From positions 1,116,001-1,180,000 of the forward strand of contig NZ_JAEDOX010000001.1 in the NCBI RefSeq assembly GCF_017872555.1: a stretch of 64,000 bases of DNA, given 5' to 3'. Shown here piece after piece: positions 35,876-46,157 of the stretch. The position numbers were made by a program, and so were the translations under genes. Positions within the stretch are counted from its first letter, which is position 1. Every line of letters starts with the position of its first letter. The stretch is from Ruegeria sp. HKCCSA071 (GTDB lineage Bacteria > Pseudomonadota > Alphaproteobacteria > Rhodobacterales > Rhodobacteraceae). The notes under the pieces are model-generated. The model searched no databases and had not been told where the DNA came from. It was given only the letters and a program-made list of their open reading frames with translations.

Positions 35876-36282
35876 TGATCCTCATCCTCGTTGTCGCCCA
35901 TGACCTCTTGCGCCAGATCCAGCGCGCGGGTCATGGCCGGGATGCCGGCAAAGACCGACATCTGACCGATCGTTTCCACGATCTCTTGTTTCTTTGCGCC
36001 CGCCTCAAGCGCATGGCGCACGGTCTGACGCACGGCCGAATCCGCCTGCGCGCCCTGACAGGTCAGCCCGGCAAGCGTCAGCAACAGGCGCGTTTTGGCA
36101 TCCAGCCCGTCCTTGTTGACGGTGTTGCCGAACATCATCTCCATGACCTCTTTGGGCATGGTCGGCCACAGCGCCTCGAACCCTTTGGGCGAGAAGCTTT
36201 CCATCGCCGGGTTCATCGCCTTGGCCATGTCCTGAGCCTGCTTCATCATCAGCTCGAACGGATTTGTCGGGCTGTCAGTCAT
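35872..36282 (-). CDS. Carboxymuconolactone decarboxylase/AhpD-family protein in the nuo operon
   Basis: The product has 136 residues. The CMD core is residues 60-125 ([39 protein letters not shown]), preceded by a helical leader. It has a single Cys in the core, not the CxxC of AhpD peroxidase reductases. The gene overlaps nuoI and nuoJ by four bases at both ends, so it is translationally locked into the operon. An assembly or redox-accessory role for complex I is a reasonable inference; no function is established. Confidence 0.8.
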   Translation of the reverse strand: MTDSPTNPFELMMKQAQDMAKAMNPAMESFSPKGFEALWPTMPKEVMEMMFGNTVNKDGLDAKTRLLLTLAGLTCQGAQADSAVRQTVRHALEAGAKKQEIVETIGQMSVFAGIPAMTRALDLAQEVMGDNEDEDQ

Positions 36283-36773
36283 CGGTACGGTGCGTCCAGT
36301 TCCAGATTGCGCGCGATCTCGGCTTCCCAGCGCTCGCCGTTCGACAGGAGTTTTTCCTTGTCGTAGAACAGCTCTTCCCGGGTTTCTGTCGCGAATTCAA
36401 AGTTCGGGCCTTCGACGATGGCATCAACCGGGCATGCTTCCTGACAGAAGCCGCAATAGATGCACTTGGTCATGTCGATGTCATAGCGCGTGGTGCGGCG
36501 GCTGCCGTCCTCGCGCGGCTCGGCGTCGATGGTGATGGCCTGCGCCGGGCACACCGCCTCGCACAGTTTACAGGCGATGCAGCGTTCCTCACCGTTGGGA
36601 TAACGACGCAGGGCGTGTTCACCCCGGAAGCGCGGGGACAGGGGGCCTTTTTCGTGTGGATAGTTCACGGTGGCCTTGGGTGCGAAGAAGTACTTCATGC
36701 CAAGTTTGAAGCCGACCCAAAAGTCTTGCAGCAGGAAGTATTTGGCAGCGCGGGTGTAGTCGATTTGGGTCAT
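36279..36773 (-). CDS. nuoI: NADH-quinone oxidoreductase subunit I
   Basis: The product has 164 residues. Two complete [4Fe-4S] motifs for clusters N6a and N6b are present: [12 protein letters not shown] and [12 protein letters not shown]. It is a peripheral-arm subunit passing electrons to NuoB. It begins one base after the nuoH stop region on the opposite side of its order: nuoH-nuoI-CMD-nuoJ. Confidence 0.97.
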   Translation of the reverse strand: MTQIDYTRAAKYFLLQDFWVGFKLGMKYFFAPKATVNYPHEKGPLSPRFRGEHALRRYPNGEERCIACKLCEAVCPAQAITIDAEPREDGSRRTTRYDIDMTKCIYCGFCQEACPVDAIVEGPNFEFATETREELFYDKEKLLSNGERWEAEIARNLELDAPYR

Positions 36774-36774
36774 A

Positions 36775-37812
36775 TCAGCCTCCTACGCTCCAACGCGCAA
36801 ACGCGCCCCAGAACCAGTCGAATTTTGCCGCGAAGGCAACAAAAACCACCCAAACGAGGCTGAACGGCAGGAACACTTTCCAGCCCAACCGCATCAGCTG
36901 GTCATAGCGGTAGCGGGGCGTGATGGCCTTGACCATCGCGAAGATGAAGAAGAAGAACGCCATCTTGGCGACCATCCACAGCACACCGTCCGGCAGGCCC
37001 GGGATCGGCGACAGCCATCCGCCGAAGAACAGCAGTGACGTCAGGGCGCACATCAGGAAGATGGCGATGTATTCGCCCGCCATGAACAGCAGGAAGGGCG
37101 TGGCCGAGTATTCGACCTGATAACCCGCCACCAGTTCCGATTCCGCTTCGGGCAAGTCAAACGGTGGTCGGTTCGTCTCGGCCAGTGCCGAGATGAAGAA
37201 CAGGAAGACCATCGGGAAATGCGGCAGCCAGTACCAGCTGAAGAACCCGAACGACCCATCCTGTGCCCGCACGATGTCACCAAAGTTCATCGACCCGGTC
37301 GAGATGATCACACCGATGATGATCAGGCCGATGGAAACCTCGTATGAAATCATCTGCGCGGCAGAGCGCAACGAGCCGAGGAACGGGTACTTTGAGTTCG
37401 ACGCCCAACCGCCCATGATCACGCCATAAACCTCAAGCGAAGATACGGCGAAGACATAGAGGATCGCAACGTTGATATCCGACAGGACCCAGCCATCGTT
37501 GAACGGGATCACCGCCCAGGCGATCATCGCCAGCACGAAAGAAGTGAGCGGCGCGAGGATGAAAACCGTACGGTCGGCTCCTGCGGGGATCACGACCTCT
37601 TTGACGACGTATTTCAACGCATCCGCCACCGATTGCAGCAGACCGTAGACGCCGACCACGTTGGGCCCGCGGCGCATCTGGACAGCGGCCCAGATCTTGC
37701 GGTCGCCATAAACAAGGAACAACAGCGAGATCATCACGAAGGCAACAACAGCAAGCACTTGCGCCAGAATGATGATGGCTATTCCGCCGGGGGTGTTAAA
37801 GAATTCAGCCAT
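36775..37812 (-). CDS. nuoH: NADH-quinone oxidoreductase subunit H
   Basis: The product has 345 residues with eight or nine membrane helices. Characteristic elements are [50 protein letters not shown] and the acidic loop [22 protein letters not shown], which lines the quinone chamber. A GAGGACC ribosome binding site precedes the ATG. Confidence 0.97.
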   Translation of the reverse strand: MAEFFNTPGGIAIIILAQVLAVVAFVMISLLFLVYGDRKIWAAVQMRRGPNVVGVYGLLQSVADALKYVVKEVVIPAGADRTVFILAPLTSFVLAMIAWAVIPFNDGWVLSDINVAILYVFAVSSLEVYGVIMGGWASNSKYPFLGSLRSAAQMISYEVSIGLIIIGVIISTGSMNFGDIVRAQDGSFGFFSWYWLPHFPMVFLFFISALAETNRPPFDLPEAESELVAGYQVEYSATPFLLFMAGEYIAIFLMCALTSLLFFGGWLSPIPGLPDGVLWMVAKMAFFFFIFAMVKAITPRYRYDQLMRLGWKVFLPFSLVWVVFVAFAAKFDWFWGAFARWSVGG

Positions 37813-38020
37813 TGGTCCTCACACCGTGGGTATTCCGTTTTTCGCGCGCGATGCAAAGGCCAGATGCCTGCGCAAACTGCGGCTGGGTCGGCGCGTTGGT
37901 GTAAACAGTATCTGCCGCCATTGCGCCACCCTTTTTCTTTCGTTTCACGCACATTTCCGGCGCAGTCAGGTGCCACCCGACCACGGCGCTGGCTTGCGAT
38001 ATGAAACAGCTTTCGTTCAT
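37805..38020 (-). CDS. Possible 71-residue protein between nuoG and nuoH
   Basis: The ATG at 38020 overlaps the nuoG stop (ATGA) and the frame runs on to overlap the nuoH start by eight bases, filling an otherwise unexplained 204-base spacer. The peptide is basic with a KRKKKGG patch and no membrane segment. I do not recognise it. Position argues for a real coupled gene; the unremarkable composition and an alternative overlapping frame argue against. Confidence 0.4.
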   Translation of the reverse strand: MNESCFISQASAVVGWHLTAPEMCVKRKKKGGAMAADTVYTNAPTQPQFAQASGLCIAREKRNTHGVRTNG

Positions 38021-40038
38021 TCCGCCGCAATCTTCTCAGCTTTGCGGGCCTGCGCCTGCGCCGACAGCTCGGCCATCAGTTGCGAGGCCCGTGCGATCGG
38101 GTTGGTCAGATAGAAATCCTTGATCGCATTGCGGAATGTCGCCTGGCCCAGAGAACCGGCCTCCAGCGCCTGAACCTCATTCTCGATCACCTCGTCGATG
38201 CGGGCCAGATGCGGAACCGCCTCGATCAAGGCTGTACGCAACTGCGCCAGCGAGTCATAGGGGAGCGTCGCGCCCAGTTCGGCCGACAGCGCACGCAGGA
38301 TCGCCCAGTTTTCCTTGGCCTCACCCGGTGCAAACCCGGCGCGCATCGCCAGTTGCGGACGGCCTTCCGTATTCACGAACAGACCATTTTCCTCGGTATA
38401 GGCCGCGCCCGGCAGGATCACATCTGCGCGGTGCGCGCCCCGATCCCCGTGGCTGCCCTGGTAGATCACAAAGGCGCCTTCGCCGATTTCGATCTCATCC
38501 GCACCAAGGTTATAGATCACATCGGCAGCATTGATTGCTTCCATGCCGCCATCGTTGGTGGCGTCCACATCCATCGCGCCCACGCGCGACACCGCAGTGT
38601 GCAGAATGATCAGGCCGCTTTCCGTATTTGCGGCAATCGTTTGCGCGGCAGCCAGAACAGCGGCACCATCCGCTTCCTGCAGCGCGCCCTGCCCGACGAC
38701 GACCAGCGAGCGTTTGCCCCTGATTTCTTCGTCGCCGCCCATATCGACAACCTTTTGCAGCGCTGCGCGATCATCGCCCACATGATGGTACCCATAAGTC
38801 AGATCGACTGCTGTACCCACCAAAGCGACTTCGGCCCCATGCGCCCACGCCTTGCGGATACGCGCGTTCAAAACCGGTGCTTCATCGCGCGGGTTGGTGC
38901 CAATCAGAAGAATACGCTCCGCCGTGTCGATATCCTCAATCGCGGCGGTCCCGGCATATGCGCCACGGTTCCCGACCGGAAGCTTGGCCCCATCGGTACG
39001 GCATTCGACAACACCGCCCTGCCCTTCGATCATCTGCTTCAACGCGAATACGGCTTCGACCGGTACCAGATCACCGACGATGCCAGCGGGTTTCTTGGCG
39101 CCTTTCAGCGCATCTGCGGCCTTGGTCAGTGCTTCGGACCATGAGGCCGGGCGCAGCTTACCGTTTTCGCGAATGTAAGGCTTGTCCAGTCGCTGGCGAC
39201 GCAGTCCGTCCCAGACAAAGCGGGTTTTGTCGCTGATCCACTCCTCATTCACGCCGTCATGATTGCGAGGAAGGAAGCGCATCACCTCGCGCCCTTTGGT
39301 GTCGACACGAATGTTCGATCCAAGCGCGTCCATGACGTCGATGCTTTCGGTTTTGGTCAATTCCCACGGGCGTGCCGTAAACGCATAAGGCTTCGAGGTC
39401 AGCGCCCCAACCGGGCACAGGTCGATAATGTTGCCCTGTAGGTTCGAATCCAGCGTCTGGTTCAGATACGAGGTGATCTCGGCATCCTCACCGCGCCCTG
39501 TCTGACCCATCTGGGTGATCCCCGCGACTTCGGTCGTGAAGCGCACACAGCGGGTGCAACTGATGCAGCGAGTCATTGCCGTGCCCACAAGCGGTCCCAG
39601 ATCCAGATCATCGACCGCGCGTTTGGCTTCCTTGAACCGCGAACCGGACAGGCCATAAGCCATCGCCTGATCCTGAAGATCGCATTCGCCGCCCTGATCG
39701 CAGATCGGGCAATCCAGCGGATGGTTGATCAGCAGGAACTCCATCACTCCCTCGCGGGCCTTCTTGACCATGGGAGAGTTCGTCTTGACCACCGGCGGCT
39801 GCCCTTCCGGCCCTGGACGCAGATCGCGCACTTGCATCGCGCAGGAGGCAGCCGGTTTCGGCGGTCCGCCCACCACTTCTACCAGACACATCCGGCAGTT
39901 TCCCGCAATCGACAGACGCTCGTGATAGCAGAAACGCGGCACCTCGACCCCGGCTTGTTCACAAGCCTGTATCAGGGTCATCGCACCATCGACTTCGATT
40001 TCCTGCCCGTCGATATTGATCTTGCGGAGGTCAGACAT
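38017..40038 (-). CDS. nuoG: NADH-quinone oxidoreductase subunit G
   Basis: The product has 673 residues. The N-terminal [2Fe-2S] ligands lie in [15 protein letters not shown] and SCAM; the His-Cys cluster N5 lies in [19 protein letters not shown], and N4 in [10 protein letters not shown] with a distal CPVG. The molybdopterin-like domain follows but lacks cofactor, and the length is that of the short alphaproteobacterial/mitochondrial form. It precedes the possible 71-residue gene and nuoH. Confidence 0.97.
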   Translation of the reverse strand: MSDLRKINIDGQEIEVDGAMTLIQACEQAGVEVPRFCYHERLSIAGNCRMCLVEVVGGPPKPAASCAMQVRDLRPGPEGQPPVVKTNSPMVKKAREGVMEFLLINHPLDCPICDQGGECDLQDQAMAYGLSGSRFKEAKRAVDDLDLGPLVGTAMTRCISCTRCVRFTTEVAGITQMGQTGRGEDAEITSYLNQTLDSNLQGNIIDLCPVGALTSKPYAFTARPWELTKTESIDVMDALGSNIRVDTKGREVMRFLPRNHDGVNEEWISDKTRFVWDGLRRQRLDKPYIRENGKLRPASWSEALTKAADALKGAKKPAGIVGDLVPVEAVFALKQMIEGQGGVVECRTDGAKLPVGNRGAYAGTAAIEDIDTAERILLIGTNPRDEAPVLNARIRKAWAHGAEVALVGTAVDLTYGYHHVGDDRAALQKVVDMGGDEEIRGKRSLVVVGQGALQEADGAAVLAAAQTIAANTESGLIILHTAVSRVGAMDVDATNDGGMEAINAADVIYNLGADEIEIGEGAFVIYQGSHGDRGAHRADVILPGAAYTEENGLFVNTEGRPQLAMRAGFAPGEAKENWAILRALSAELGATLPYDSLAQLRTALIEAVPHLARIDEVIENEVQALEAGSLGQATFRNAIKDFYLTNPIARASQLMAELSAQAQARKAEKIAAE

Positions 40039-40043
40039 GGCTC

Positions 40044-40448
40044 TCAGTTCGCTCTCAAATAAACGCCAATGGCGCTGTTTCTTTGGATTTCCTTCTGCCC
40101 CAGAGAGCAGAATGTTTCGGGGCTATCGTAGGACACGCCGTTTTTCGCCAGATAGGCCTCGCCTTTGGCCCGCATCCGATCCTTTTCAGCATCCGACTCG
40201 ACATATGAGCGGATTTCCGTGTCCGAGTACCCCAGATTATTCGCTTTGGACCGCAGTCCCCACATCACACTGATCGCTTTCAATCGCCGCCCGCTGATCG
40301 ATGGGCAGAACTCGGAGATCTCATTTGCAATGGCGATGTAGTAGAGTTCGTTGTCGATCTCTTTGACATCCCTCAAGGGCGGCTTTGCTTCTGCCACCAC
40401 CGGCAAGGCAATCAACGATGCGAGGGCAACTAGTTTTATGACAGACAT
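40044..40448 (-). CDS. DUF5333-type secreted protein in the nuo operon
   Basis: The product has 134 residues. The ATG at 40448 has AAAGGAAA upstream and starts a signal peptide ([21 protein letters not shown]). The mature part is helical with two cysteines ([12 protein letters not shown] and [13 protein letters not shown]), which may form a disulfide. It ends five bases before nuoG. I match it to the Rhodobacteraceae-restricted DUF5333 family from memory; no function is known. Confidence 0.7.
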   Translation of the reverse strand: MSVIKLVALASLIALPVVAEAKPPLRDVKEIDNELYYIAIANEISEFCPSISGRRLKAISVMWGLRSKANNLGYSDTEIRSYVESDAEKDRMRAKGEAYLAKNGVSYDSPETFCSLGQKEIQRNSAIGVYLRAN

Positions 40449-40546
40449 GAGTTTTCCTTTCGTCTTGGACTGTCCAAGACGAAGCGGTTCGCTGCTGCTA
40501 GGCAATATCACCCCGCGCACCAACCGATGATATGGAAAAACACCGG

Positions 40547-40897
40547 TCATGGCCGCTGGCAAGTTCCTGCAAATGTCAGTTGATCATCGCTGATGCTGAG
40601 CTTCTGCGGGTCAGTGTCCGGGCCCACCTTCCACGCAATCCGCGACGATCCGAAGTTCTGGATGCAGAATTTTGTGCCTTCGTGACGTCCGGCCTCGCGC
40701 GCTCCGTCGAGTGAAGCAGAGACGCCTTTGACGACTACCGTAAAGTCCGCGGGCGAGGTTTTCTTGTCGACAACCTTCGCCTTGGTCCTGAAGGACTTGC
40801 CGTCGAACAACAACCGATCTGCAGACGGTTTCACCAGACCGCATGCAGAAACACCAGCCAGCGCCAACACAACAATAAGGGCTTTCGGGGCCTTCAT
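40547..40897 (-). CDS. Small lipoprotein in the nuo operon
   Basis: The product has 116 residues. The ATG at 40897 follows AGGGAAGG. The signal peptide ends in a lipobox (GVSAC, Cys near residue 19). The mature part is predicted beta-rich, with FDGKSFRTKAKVVDKKTSPADFTVVVKG at its core and cysteines in KFCIQN and AGTCQRP. It lies between the MAPEG gene and the DUF5333 gene. I do not recognise the family. Confidence 0.65.
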   Translation of the reverse strand: MKAPKALIVVLALAGVSACGLVKPSADRLLFDGKSFRTKAKVVDKKTSPADFTVVVKGVSASLDGAREAGRHEGTKFCIQNFGSSRIAWKVGPDTDPQKLSISDDQLTFAGTCQRP

Positions 40898-40934
40898 ACC
40901 TTCCCTCTTTGTTTTCTGTTCCACTGCGTCGCTA

Positions 40935-41360
40935 TCAAAACGCCGCCACCAGTGCCATAAGTCCGATCACGACCATGCACGCCCAGCCAATCACATACAG
41001 AATTGTCCGCGGACCGCTGCTTGGCTTGCCAATCCCTTTCAGGTGCACCACCAGCATCGCCAAGCGCGCAACCAGCGCCACCGAGGCCAGCAGGTTTACC
41101 CAAAACGGGCTGACACCAACCAAAATCGCCGCTGTAATGACTGTCACAAATGCAGGAAGTGTTTCCGTCCCGTTCAGATAAGCCCGGTTCAGGCGATACG
41201 CGTTGTCGGCATAGTCCTGCTCTGGCGTCGCACCGGGTGCCAGCCCCTTGGCTTGTTTGGCCAGTGCCGAAAACGGTGCCAGAAACAATACAACCAGTGT
41301 GAATAGCACAACCGACGCAATTGCGTGGCTATATTCAGCAAACACTTCCATCTTGTTCAC
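40935..41360 (-). CDS. MAPEG-family membrane protein in the nuo operon
   Basis: The product has 141 residues with four membrane helices. The MAPEG hallmark is seen as [23 protein letters not shown] in the second helix. It starts with GTG overlapping the nuoF stop (GTGA), with an ATG nine bases later as alternative. MAPEG proteins in eukaryotes act in glutathione and eicosanoid metabolism; the bacterial members have no assigned role. Confidence 0.8.
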   Translation of the reverse strand: MNKMEVFAEYSHAIASVVLFTLVVLFLAPFSALAKQAKGLAPGATPEQDYADNAYRLNRAYLNGTETLPAFVTVITAAILVGVSPFWVNLLASVALVARLAMLVVHLKGIGKPSSGPRTILYVIGWACMVVIGLMALVAAF

Positions 41361-42658
41361 TCCGCTGCCATGGCACCCATACGGCCCGATTTCTGAGCCT
41401 TGATGCGGTCTTCGATCTCTTCCCGGAAGTTGCGGATCAGGCCCTGGATCGGCCAGGCGGCCGCATCACCCAAGGCACAGATCGTGTGTCCTTCGACCTG
41501 TTTTGTCACGTCGAACAGCATGTCGATCTCTTCCAGTTCAGCCTCGCCGCGCACCAGACGATCCATCACACGCATCATCCAGCCGGTGCCTTCGCGACAC
41601 GGCGTACACTGACCACAGCTTTCATGCTTGTAAAACTTCGACAGGCGCCAGATCGCCTTTATGATGTCGGTGGATTTGTCCATCACAATCACCGCTGCCG
41701 TGCCCAGACCCGACCCCAGATCGTTGCGCAGGTAATCGAAATCCATGATCGCGTCGCGCATGTTTTCACCACGCACGCAGGGAACCGAGGACCCACCGGG
41801 GATAACCGCCAGCAGATTATCCCACCCGCCGCGAATACCGCCGCAATGGGTTTCGATCAGCTGTTCAAACGGAATCGACATCGCCTCTTCGACGACACAA
41901 GGGTTGTTCACGTGGCCCGAGATCGCAAACAGCTTGGTACCAGCGTTGTTCTGACGACCAAATCCAGCGAACCAATCCGCACCCCGACGCAGAATGGTCG
42001 GCACCACCGCGATGGATTCCACGTTGTTCACAGTGGTCGGACATCCGTACAGCCCCGCACCCGCCGGGAACGGAGGTTTCATCCGCGGCATACCCTTCTT
42101 GCCCTCAAGGCTTTCGATCAGGGCTGTTTCCTCGCCACAAATATAGGCCCCTGCCCCGTGATGAAGGAAAAGATCAAAATCCCAGCCCGAACCAGCGGCA
42201 TTTTTGCCCAGAAGACCCGCGTCATAGGCCTCATCAATCGCGGCCTGCAATGCTTCACGCTCGCGGATGTATTCGCCGCGCAGGTAGATATAGCAGGTAT
42301 GGGCGTTCATCGCGAAAGACGCGATCAGGCAACCCTCGATCAGCGTATGCGGATCATGGCGCATGATCTCACGGTCTTTGCAGGTGCCGGGTTCAGATTC
42401 GTCCGCGTTAACCACCAGATAGGAAGGTCGACCGTCGCTTTCCTTTGGCATAAACGACCATTTCAGGCCTGTTGGGAAGCCCGCACCGCCGCGTCCACGC
42501 AGCCCGGAATCCTTCATTGTCTGAATGATCCAGTCCCGGCCCTTTTCAATCAGGCCAGCGGTGCCGTCCCAATGCCCGCGGGCTTGCGCGCCTTTCAGCG
42601 TGCGTTCGTGCATCCCGTAGATGTTGGTAAAGATCCGGTCCTGATCCTTCAGCATCAT
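41357..42658 (-). CDS. nuoF: NADH-quinone oxidoreductase subunit F
   Basis: The product has 433 residues. The NADH/FMN site is visible in [33 protein letters not shown] and [14 protein letters not shown]. The [4Fe-4S] N3 ligands are in [11 protein letters not shown] with a distal Cys in HTICALGD. This is the site where NADH delivers electrons. It lies nine bases downstream of the DUF5337-type gene. Confidence 0.97.
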   Translation of the reverse strand: MMLKDQDRIFTNIYGMHERTLKGAQARGHWDGTAGLIEKGRDWIIQTMKDSGLRGRGGAGFPTGLKWSFMPKESDGRPSYLVVNADESEPGTCKDREIMRHDPHTLIEGCLIASFAMNAHTCYIYLRGEYIREREALQAAIDEAYDAGLLGKNAAGSGWDFDLFLHHGAGAYICGEETALIESLEGKKGMPRMKPPFPAGAGLYGCPTTVNNVESIAVVPTILRRGADWFAGFGRQNNAGTKLFAISGHVNNPCVVEEAMSIPFEQLIETHCGGIRGGWDNLLAVIPGGSSVPCVRGENMRDAIMDFDYLRNDLGSGLGTAAVIVMDKSTDIIKAIWRLSKFYKHESCGQCTPCREGTGWMMRVMDRLVRGEAELEEIDMLFDVTKQVEGHTICALGDAAAWPIQGLIRNFREEIEDRIKAQKSGRMGAMAAE

Positions 42659-42667
42659 TCGTTACCT

Positions 42668-42892
42668 TCAGCTGTCCTGACGCATGCGCCAGAGTTGAAA
42701 AATGTTCACACCCGCATAAATGAAAGCCGCCAGAGCAGCAAAATCAAACAGCAGCGCGTGCCGGGCTGTCAAACCCAGCGCGGGGCCAATGAAAAGGTTC
42801 ATGGCAAGCCAGATCACCATCGTCACGGCAATGACGATGCTGATATGTCTGCCCTTTCGGGCTATGGCCTGATCCTTATCCTTGTCCATCAT
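42668..42892 (-). CDS. DUF5337-type small membrane protein
   Basis: The product has 74 residues with two membrane helices (ISIVIAVTMVIWLAMNLFIGPALG and HALLFDFAALAAFIYAGVNIFQLW) after a charged start. It resembles the DUF5337 family of Rhodobacteraceae as I recall it. Its position between nuoE and nuoF makes it co-transcribed with complex I; an assembly role is possible but unproven. Confidence 0.75.
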   Translation of the reverse strand: MMDKDKDQAIARKGRHISIVIAVTMVIWLAMNLFIGPALGLTARHALLFDFAALAAFIYAGVNIFQLWRMRQDS

Positions 42893-42928
42893 CCCCCGAT
42901 GCCCGGATGGGGCACCCGTTTAGTCTTT

Positions 42929-44020
42929 TTAGGTGCCATCTTCCTTGGCGCGTTTGGCAAATTCGGTTTCCTCACCCGCCGCAAGCTTAGCTGCCTGTTC
43001 AATCCAACCATCGCGTTCGATCCGGCCCTTGAACTTCAACCGCGCATCGACCCAGGCGACCTGTTCCGGTGTCCAGGCTGCGATCTGATCAAAGTGGAAG
43101 AATCCCAGCTCGTTCAGCGTCTGCTCCAGCTTGGGGCCTACGCCTTTCAACAGTTTCAGGTTATCAGCCTTGCCGTCGCGCGCACCTGTCAGTGTTTCGG
43201 GCTGGTCCTCTTTCGCTGCCTTCGCCTCAGCGGCCTGTTTCACAGCGGGTTTCGCCGGGGCTGGCGCTTTGGGCGGCTTCGGTGCAGCTTTGGTCGCAGC
43301 CGCTCTGCCATCCTTGCCCAACCAAGGGGTCAGGATCGGAACCTCGGTCCCATCGATACGCTTGACCGTATCGCCAATATCGGTGGCCAGTTCGACGCTG
43401 GCGTTGTACCGCGTTTTGCCGCTGTCATACTCCGTCAGGCTGGTCAGCCCCTTGAGCGGTTCAGCCGCATAGCGACCATTCTGCGGGCCCGGCGTCGGAA
43501 CTTTGCCTGCCACCAGATCATCAAGAATCTTGCCAAAGCTCTCAGCGGTCAGGTCTTCGTAGTAATCCTTGCCGATCTGCGCCATCGGCGCATTGGTGCA
43601 GGAGCCAAGGCATTCGACCTCTTCCCAGCTCAGCTTGCCATCGGCGGACAGCACGTGTGGCTTGGCCGCGATCTTCTCCTTGCAGACAGCGATCAGATCC
43701 TCGGCCCCGCAGATCATGCAAGAGGTCGTGCCACAAACCTGAATATGCGCAACCGTTCCAACCGGTTGCAGCTGGAACATGAAGTAGAACGAGGCCACCT
43801 CAAGCACACGGATATAGGCCATACCAAGCATGTCGGCGACGGATTCAATCGCCGGACGGCTCAGCCATCCCTCTTGTTCCTGCGCGCGCCACAGAAGCGG
43901 AATGACCGCACTGGCCTGACGGCCTTCGGGGTATTTGGTGATCTGCGCTTCGGCCCATTGCTGGTTGGCAGCGGTGAAGGCAAAGCTTTCAGGTTGTTCG
44001 GGGTGCAGACGGCGGAGCAT
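42929..44020 (-). CDS. nuoE: NADH-quinone oxidoreductase subunit E with C-terminal helix-hairpin-helix extension
   Basis: The product has 363 residues, about double the normal NuoE. The N-terminal 180 residues are a standard 24-kDa subunit with [2Fe-2S] N1a ligands in [11 protein letters not shown] and [11 protein letters not shown] Pro/Ala/Lys-rich linker (about 225-265) leads to a C-terminal domain (about 280-350) that looks like a helix-hairpin-helix module ([25 protein letters not shown]). That module usually binds DNA or other proteins. The stop is 36 bases before the DUF5337 gene, and the start touches the nuoD stop. Confidence 0.95.
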   Translation of the reverse strand: MLRRLHPEQPESFAFTAANQQWAEAQITKYPEGRQASAVIPLLWRAQEQEGWLSRPAIESVADMLGMAYIRVLEVASFYFMFQLQPVGTVAHIQVCGTTSCMICGAEDLIAVCKEKIAAKPHVLSADGKLSWEEVECLGSCTNAPMAQIGKDYYEDLTAESFGKILDDLVAGKVPTPGPQNGRYAAEPLKGLTSLTEYDSGKTRYNASVELATDIGDTVKRIDGTEVPILTPWLGKDGRAAATKAAPKPPKAPAPAKPAVKQAAEAKAAKEDQPETLTGARDGKADNLKLLKGVGPKLEQTLNELGFFHFDQIAAWTPEQVAWVDARLKFKGRIERDGWIEQAAKLAAGEETEFAKRAKEDGT

Positions 44021-45243
44021 TAGCGGTCAATCTCTCCAAATACGACGTCCATGGTGCCGATGATGGCGGCGACGTCGGCCAGTTGGTGGCCCTTGGCAAC
44101 ATGGTCCATGGCTTGCAGGTGCAGGAAACCTGGCGCGCGCAGTTTGGCACGGTAGGGTTTGTTGGTGCCGTCGGCGACCAGATAGACGCCGAACTCGCCC
44201 TTGGGGGCTTCGACGGCAGCATAGACCTCACCAGCAGGCACGTGGAAGCCTTCGGTATACAGCTTGAAGTGATGGATCAGGCTCTCCATCGAGGTCTTCA
44301 TGTCCGAGCGTTTCGGTGGAGTGATCTTGCCGCGCGCCAGAACGTCACCGGGGCACTCGCGGATTTTGGCGATGGCCTGACGGATGATCAGCAGCGACTG
44401 GCGCATCTCTTCCATGCGGACGAGGTAACGGTCATAGCAGTCGCCATTTTTACCAACGGGGATCTGGAATTCGAACTCGTCATAGCATTCATAGGGCTGC
44501 GCGCGGCGCAGGTCCCAGGCCAGCCCCGATCCACGGACCATCACGCCCGAGAAGCCGTATTTCTGGATGTCATCTTCGGTGACAATTCCAATATCGGCGT
44601 TACGCTGTTTGAAGATGCGGTTTTCGGTCAGCAGACCGTCAATGTCATCCAGAACTGCGGGGAATTCGTGGCTCCATGCCTCGATATCGTCCAGCAATTC
44701 CGGCGGCAGGTCCTGATGCACACCACCGGGGCGGAAATAAGCGGCGTGCAGGCGGGCACCACAGGCACGTTCATAAAACACCATCAGCTTTTCACGCTCT
44801 TCAAAGCCCCAAAGCGGCGGGGTCAGCGCGCCCACATCCATCGCCTGCGTGGTGACGTTCAGCAGGTGGTTCAGGATGCGCCCGATCTCGGAATACAGAA
44901 CCCGGATCAACGAGCCACGGCGCGGTACCTCGACCCCGGTCAGCTTTTCAATGGCCAGGCACCAGGCATGTTCCTGGTTCATCGGTGCCACATAATCCAG
45001 ACGGTCGAAATACGGCAGGTTTTGAAGATAGGTCCGGCTTTCCATCAGCTTTTCGGTGCCACGGTGCAGCAAGCCGATATGCGGGTCGCAGCGCTCGACA
45101 ATCTCGCCGTCCAGCTCAAGCACAAGACGCAAAACCCCGTGCGCCGCCGGGTGTTGCGGGCCGAAGTTGATGTTGAAGTTGCGGATCTTCTGCTCGCCGC
45201 TCAGCGCGTCCGTGCTGCCGTCATCGTATCTTGAGCCGTCCAT
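44020..45243 (-). CDS. nuoD: NADH-quinone oxidoreductase subunit D
   Basis: The product has 407 residues. The ATG at 45243 is preferred over a TTG three bases upstream because GAGGGCG lies at good distance. The 49-kDa subunit shows the quinone-site GPQHPAAHG loop, HRGTEKLME, and the C-terminal DVVFGEIDR typical of the family. Its start overlaps the stop of the 39-residue gene by one base (TGATG). Confidence 0.97.
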   Translation of the reverse strand: MDGSRYDDGSTDALSGEQKIRNFNINFGPQHPAAHGVLRLVLELDGEIVERCDPHIGLLHRGTEKLMESRTYLQNLPYFDRLDYVAPMNQEHAWCLAIEKLTGVEVPRRGSLIRVLYSEIGRILNHLLNVTTQAMDVGALTPPLWGFEEREKLMVFYERACGARLHAAYFRPGGVHQDLPPELLDDIEAWSHEFPAVLDDIDGLLTENRIFKQRNADIGIVTEDDIQKYGFSGVMVRGSGLAWDLRRAQPYECYDEFEFQIPVGKNGDCYDRYLVRMEEMRQSLLIIRQAIAKIRECPGDVLARGKITPPKRSDMKTSMESLIHHFKLYTEGFHVPAGEVYAAVEAPKGEFGVYLVADGTNKPYRAKLRAPGFLHLQAMDHVAKGHQLADVAAIIGTMDVVFGEIDR

Positions 45244-45362
45244 CAACGCCCTCGTTTCTTCTTTGCTTCGGCCCGAACCCGGACCTTTTCCGCCTCGGTC
45301 GCCTTGACCGCAGCTCCGGCCAGTAGAACCCCTAACGCGCCCAGTATGATCAACTCACCCAT
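45243..45362 (-). CDS. 39-residue single-pass membrane protein between nuoC and nuoD
   Basis: I translated this by hand: [20 protein letters not shown], then a charged [19 protein letters not shown] tail and TGA. One hydrophobic N-terminal helix is followed by a strongly basic C terminus. An ATG directly upstream (45365) would add one residue. The stop shares one base with the nuoD start (TGATG) and the start lies five bases after the 57-residue gene, so it is embedded in the operon. I do not recognise a family. Confidence 0.65.
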   Translation of the reverse strand: MGELIILGALGVLLAGAAVKATEAEKVRVRAEAKKKRGR

Positions 45363-45366
45363 CATC

Positions 45367-45540
45367 TCAGCGGCGCTCCAACTCTTGCAGTTTCAGCCCG
45401 ACCCACCACAACAACGCGATCGTGCCAAAGGGAACCAGACACAGAAGGCACCAGTATTTGTTGATCCCGAAGAACGGCAAAATCTTCACCATCGGAATGA
45501 TGGTTAGCGCAGACAGGATCAGCCACCAGATGCCATCCAT
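45367..45540 (-). CDS. 57-residue membrane protein between nuoC and nuoD
   Basis: I translated this by hand: it starts [20 protein letters not shown], then LPFFGINKYWCLLCLVPFGT and ends ..KLQELERR. Two hydrophobic segments flank a CLLC motif. The ATG shares one base with the nuoC stop (TAATG). The tight overlap and membrane character make a real coupled gene likely. I do not recognise the family; the CxxC could serve a redox or metal role. Confidence 0.7.
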   Translation of the reverse strand: MDGIWWLILSALTIIPMVKILPFFGINKYWCLLCLVPFGTIALLWWVGLKLQELERR

Positions 45541-46145
45541 TATTCGGTCTCCTGCTTTTCATCCCCCGGCAAAATATAGTTCGCGCCTTCCCATGGGGAC
45601 ATGAAATCAAACTGACGGTATTCCTGCACCAGCGAGACCGGCTCATAGACCACACGCTTTTGCGCCTCGTCATAGCGGACTTCGGTGTAGCCAGTGGTCG
45701 GGAAATCCTTGCGCAGAGGATAGCCGCGGAAACCATAATCCGTCAGGATGCGCCGCAGGTCCGGATGGCCCGAGAATAGGATACCGAACATGTCGAACAC
45801 TTCGCGTTCAAACCAGTTGGCCGAGGGGTGCACGTCGACAATTGAAGGCACCATATCCTCTTCCCGGATCGAAACCCGCAGGCGGATGCGCTGGTTCTGG
45901 TACATCGACAAGAAGTGATAAACCACATCGAACCGCTTGGCGCGTTCGGGGTAGTCGACACCGGTGATGTCCACCAGAGTCGAGAACTTGCAGTTCTGGT
46001 CAGTCTTCAGGAACTCGACAAATTCCACAAGGTTCGACTGGGCCACATCGACGTTCAGTTCGCCATGGGTCACATCCCAGGACAGAACACAATCAGACCG
46101 TTTGATTTCCAGCTGCGCGCCGAGTTCTTCGAGTGCTTCGCTCAT
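45540..46145 (-). CDS. nuoC: NADH-quinone oxidoreductase subunit C
   Basis: The product has 201 residues, the separate 30-kDa subunit form (not fused to NuoD as in E. coli). Signature elements are [41 protein letters not shown] and [29 protein letters not shown] precedes its ATG, 12 bases after nuoB. Confidence 0.97.
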   Translation of the reverse strand: MSEALEELGAQLEIKRSDCVLSWDVTHGELNVDVAQSNLVEFVEFLKTDQNCKFSTLVDITGVDYPERAKRFDVVYHFLSMYQNQRIRLRVSIREEDMVPSIVDVHPSANWFEREVFDMFGILFSGHPDLRRILTDYGFRGYPLRKDFPTTGYTEVRYDEAQKRVVYEPVSLVQEYRQFDFMSPWEGANYILPGDEKQETE

Positions 46146-46157
46146 CTACCCTTCCCC

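Noticed and set aside
41321-44023. A 900-codon plus-strand open frame
   Set aside because: It is antisense to nuoF, DUF5337 and nuoE, whose minus-strand products carry complete iron-sulfur and nucleotide motifs. High G+C keeps the opposite strand open.
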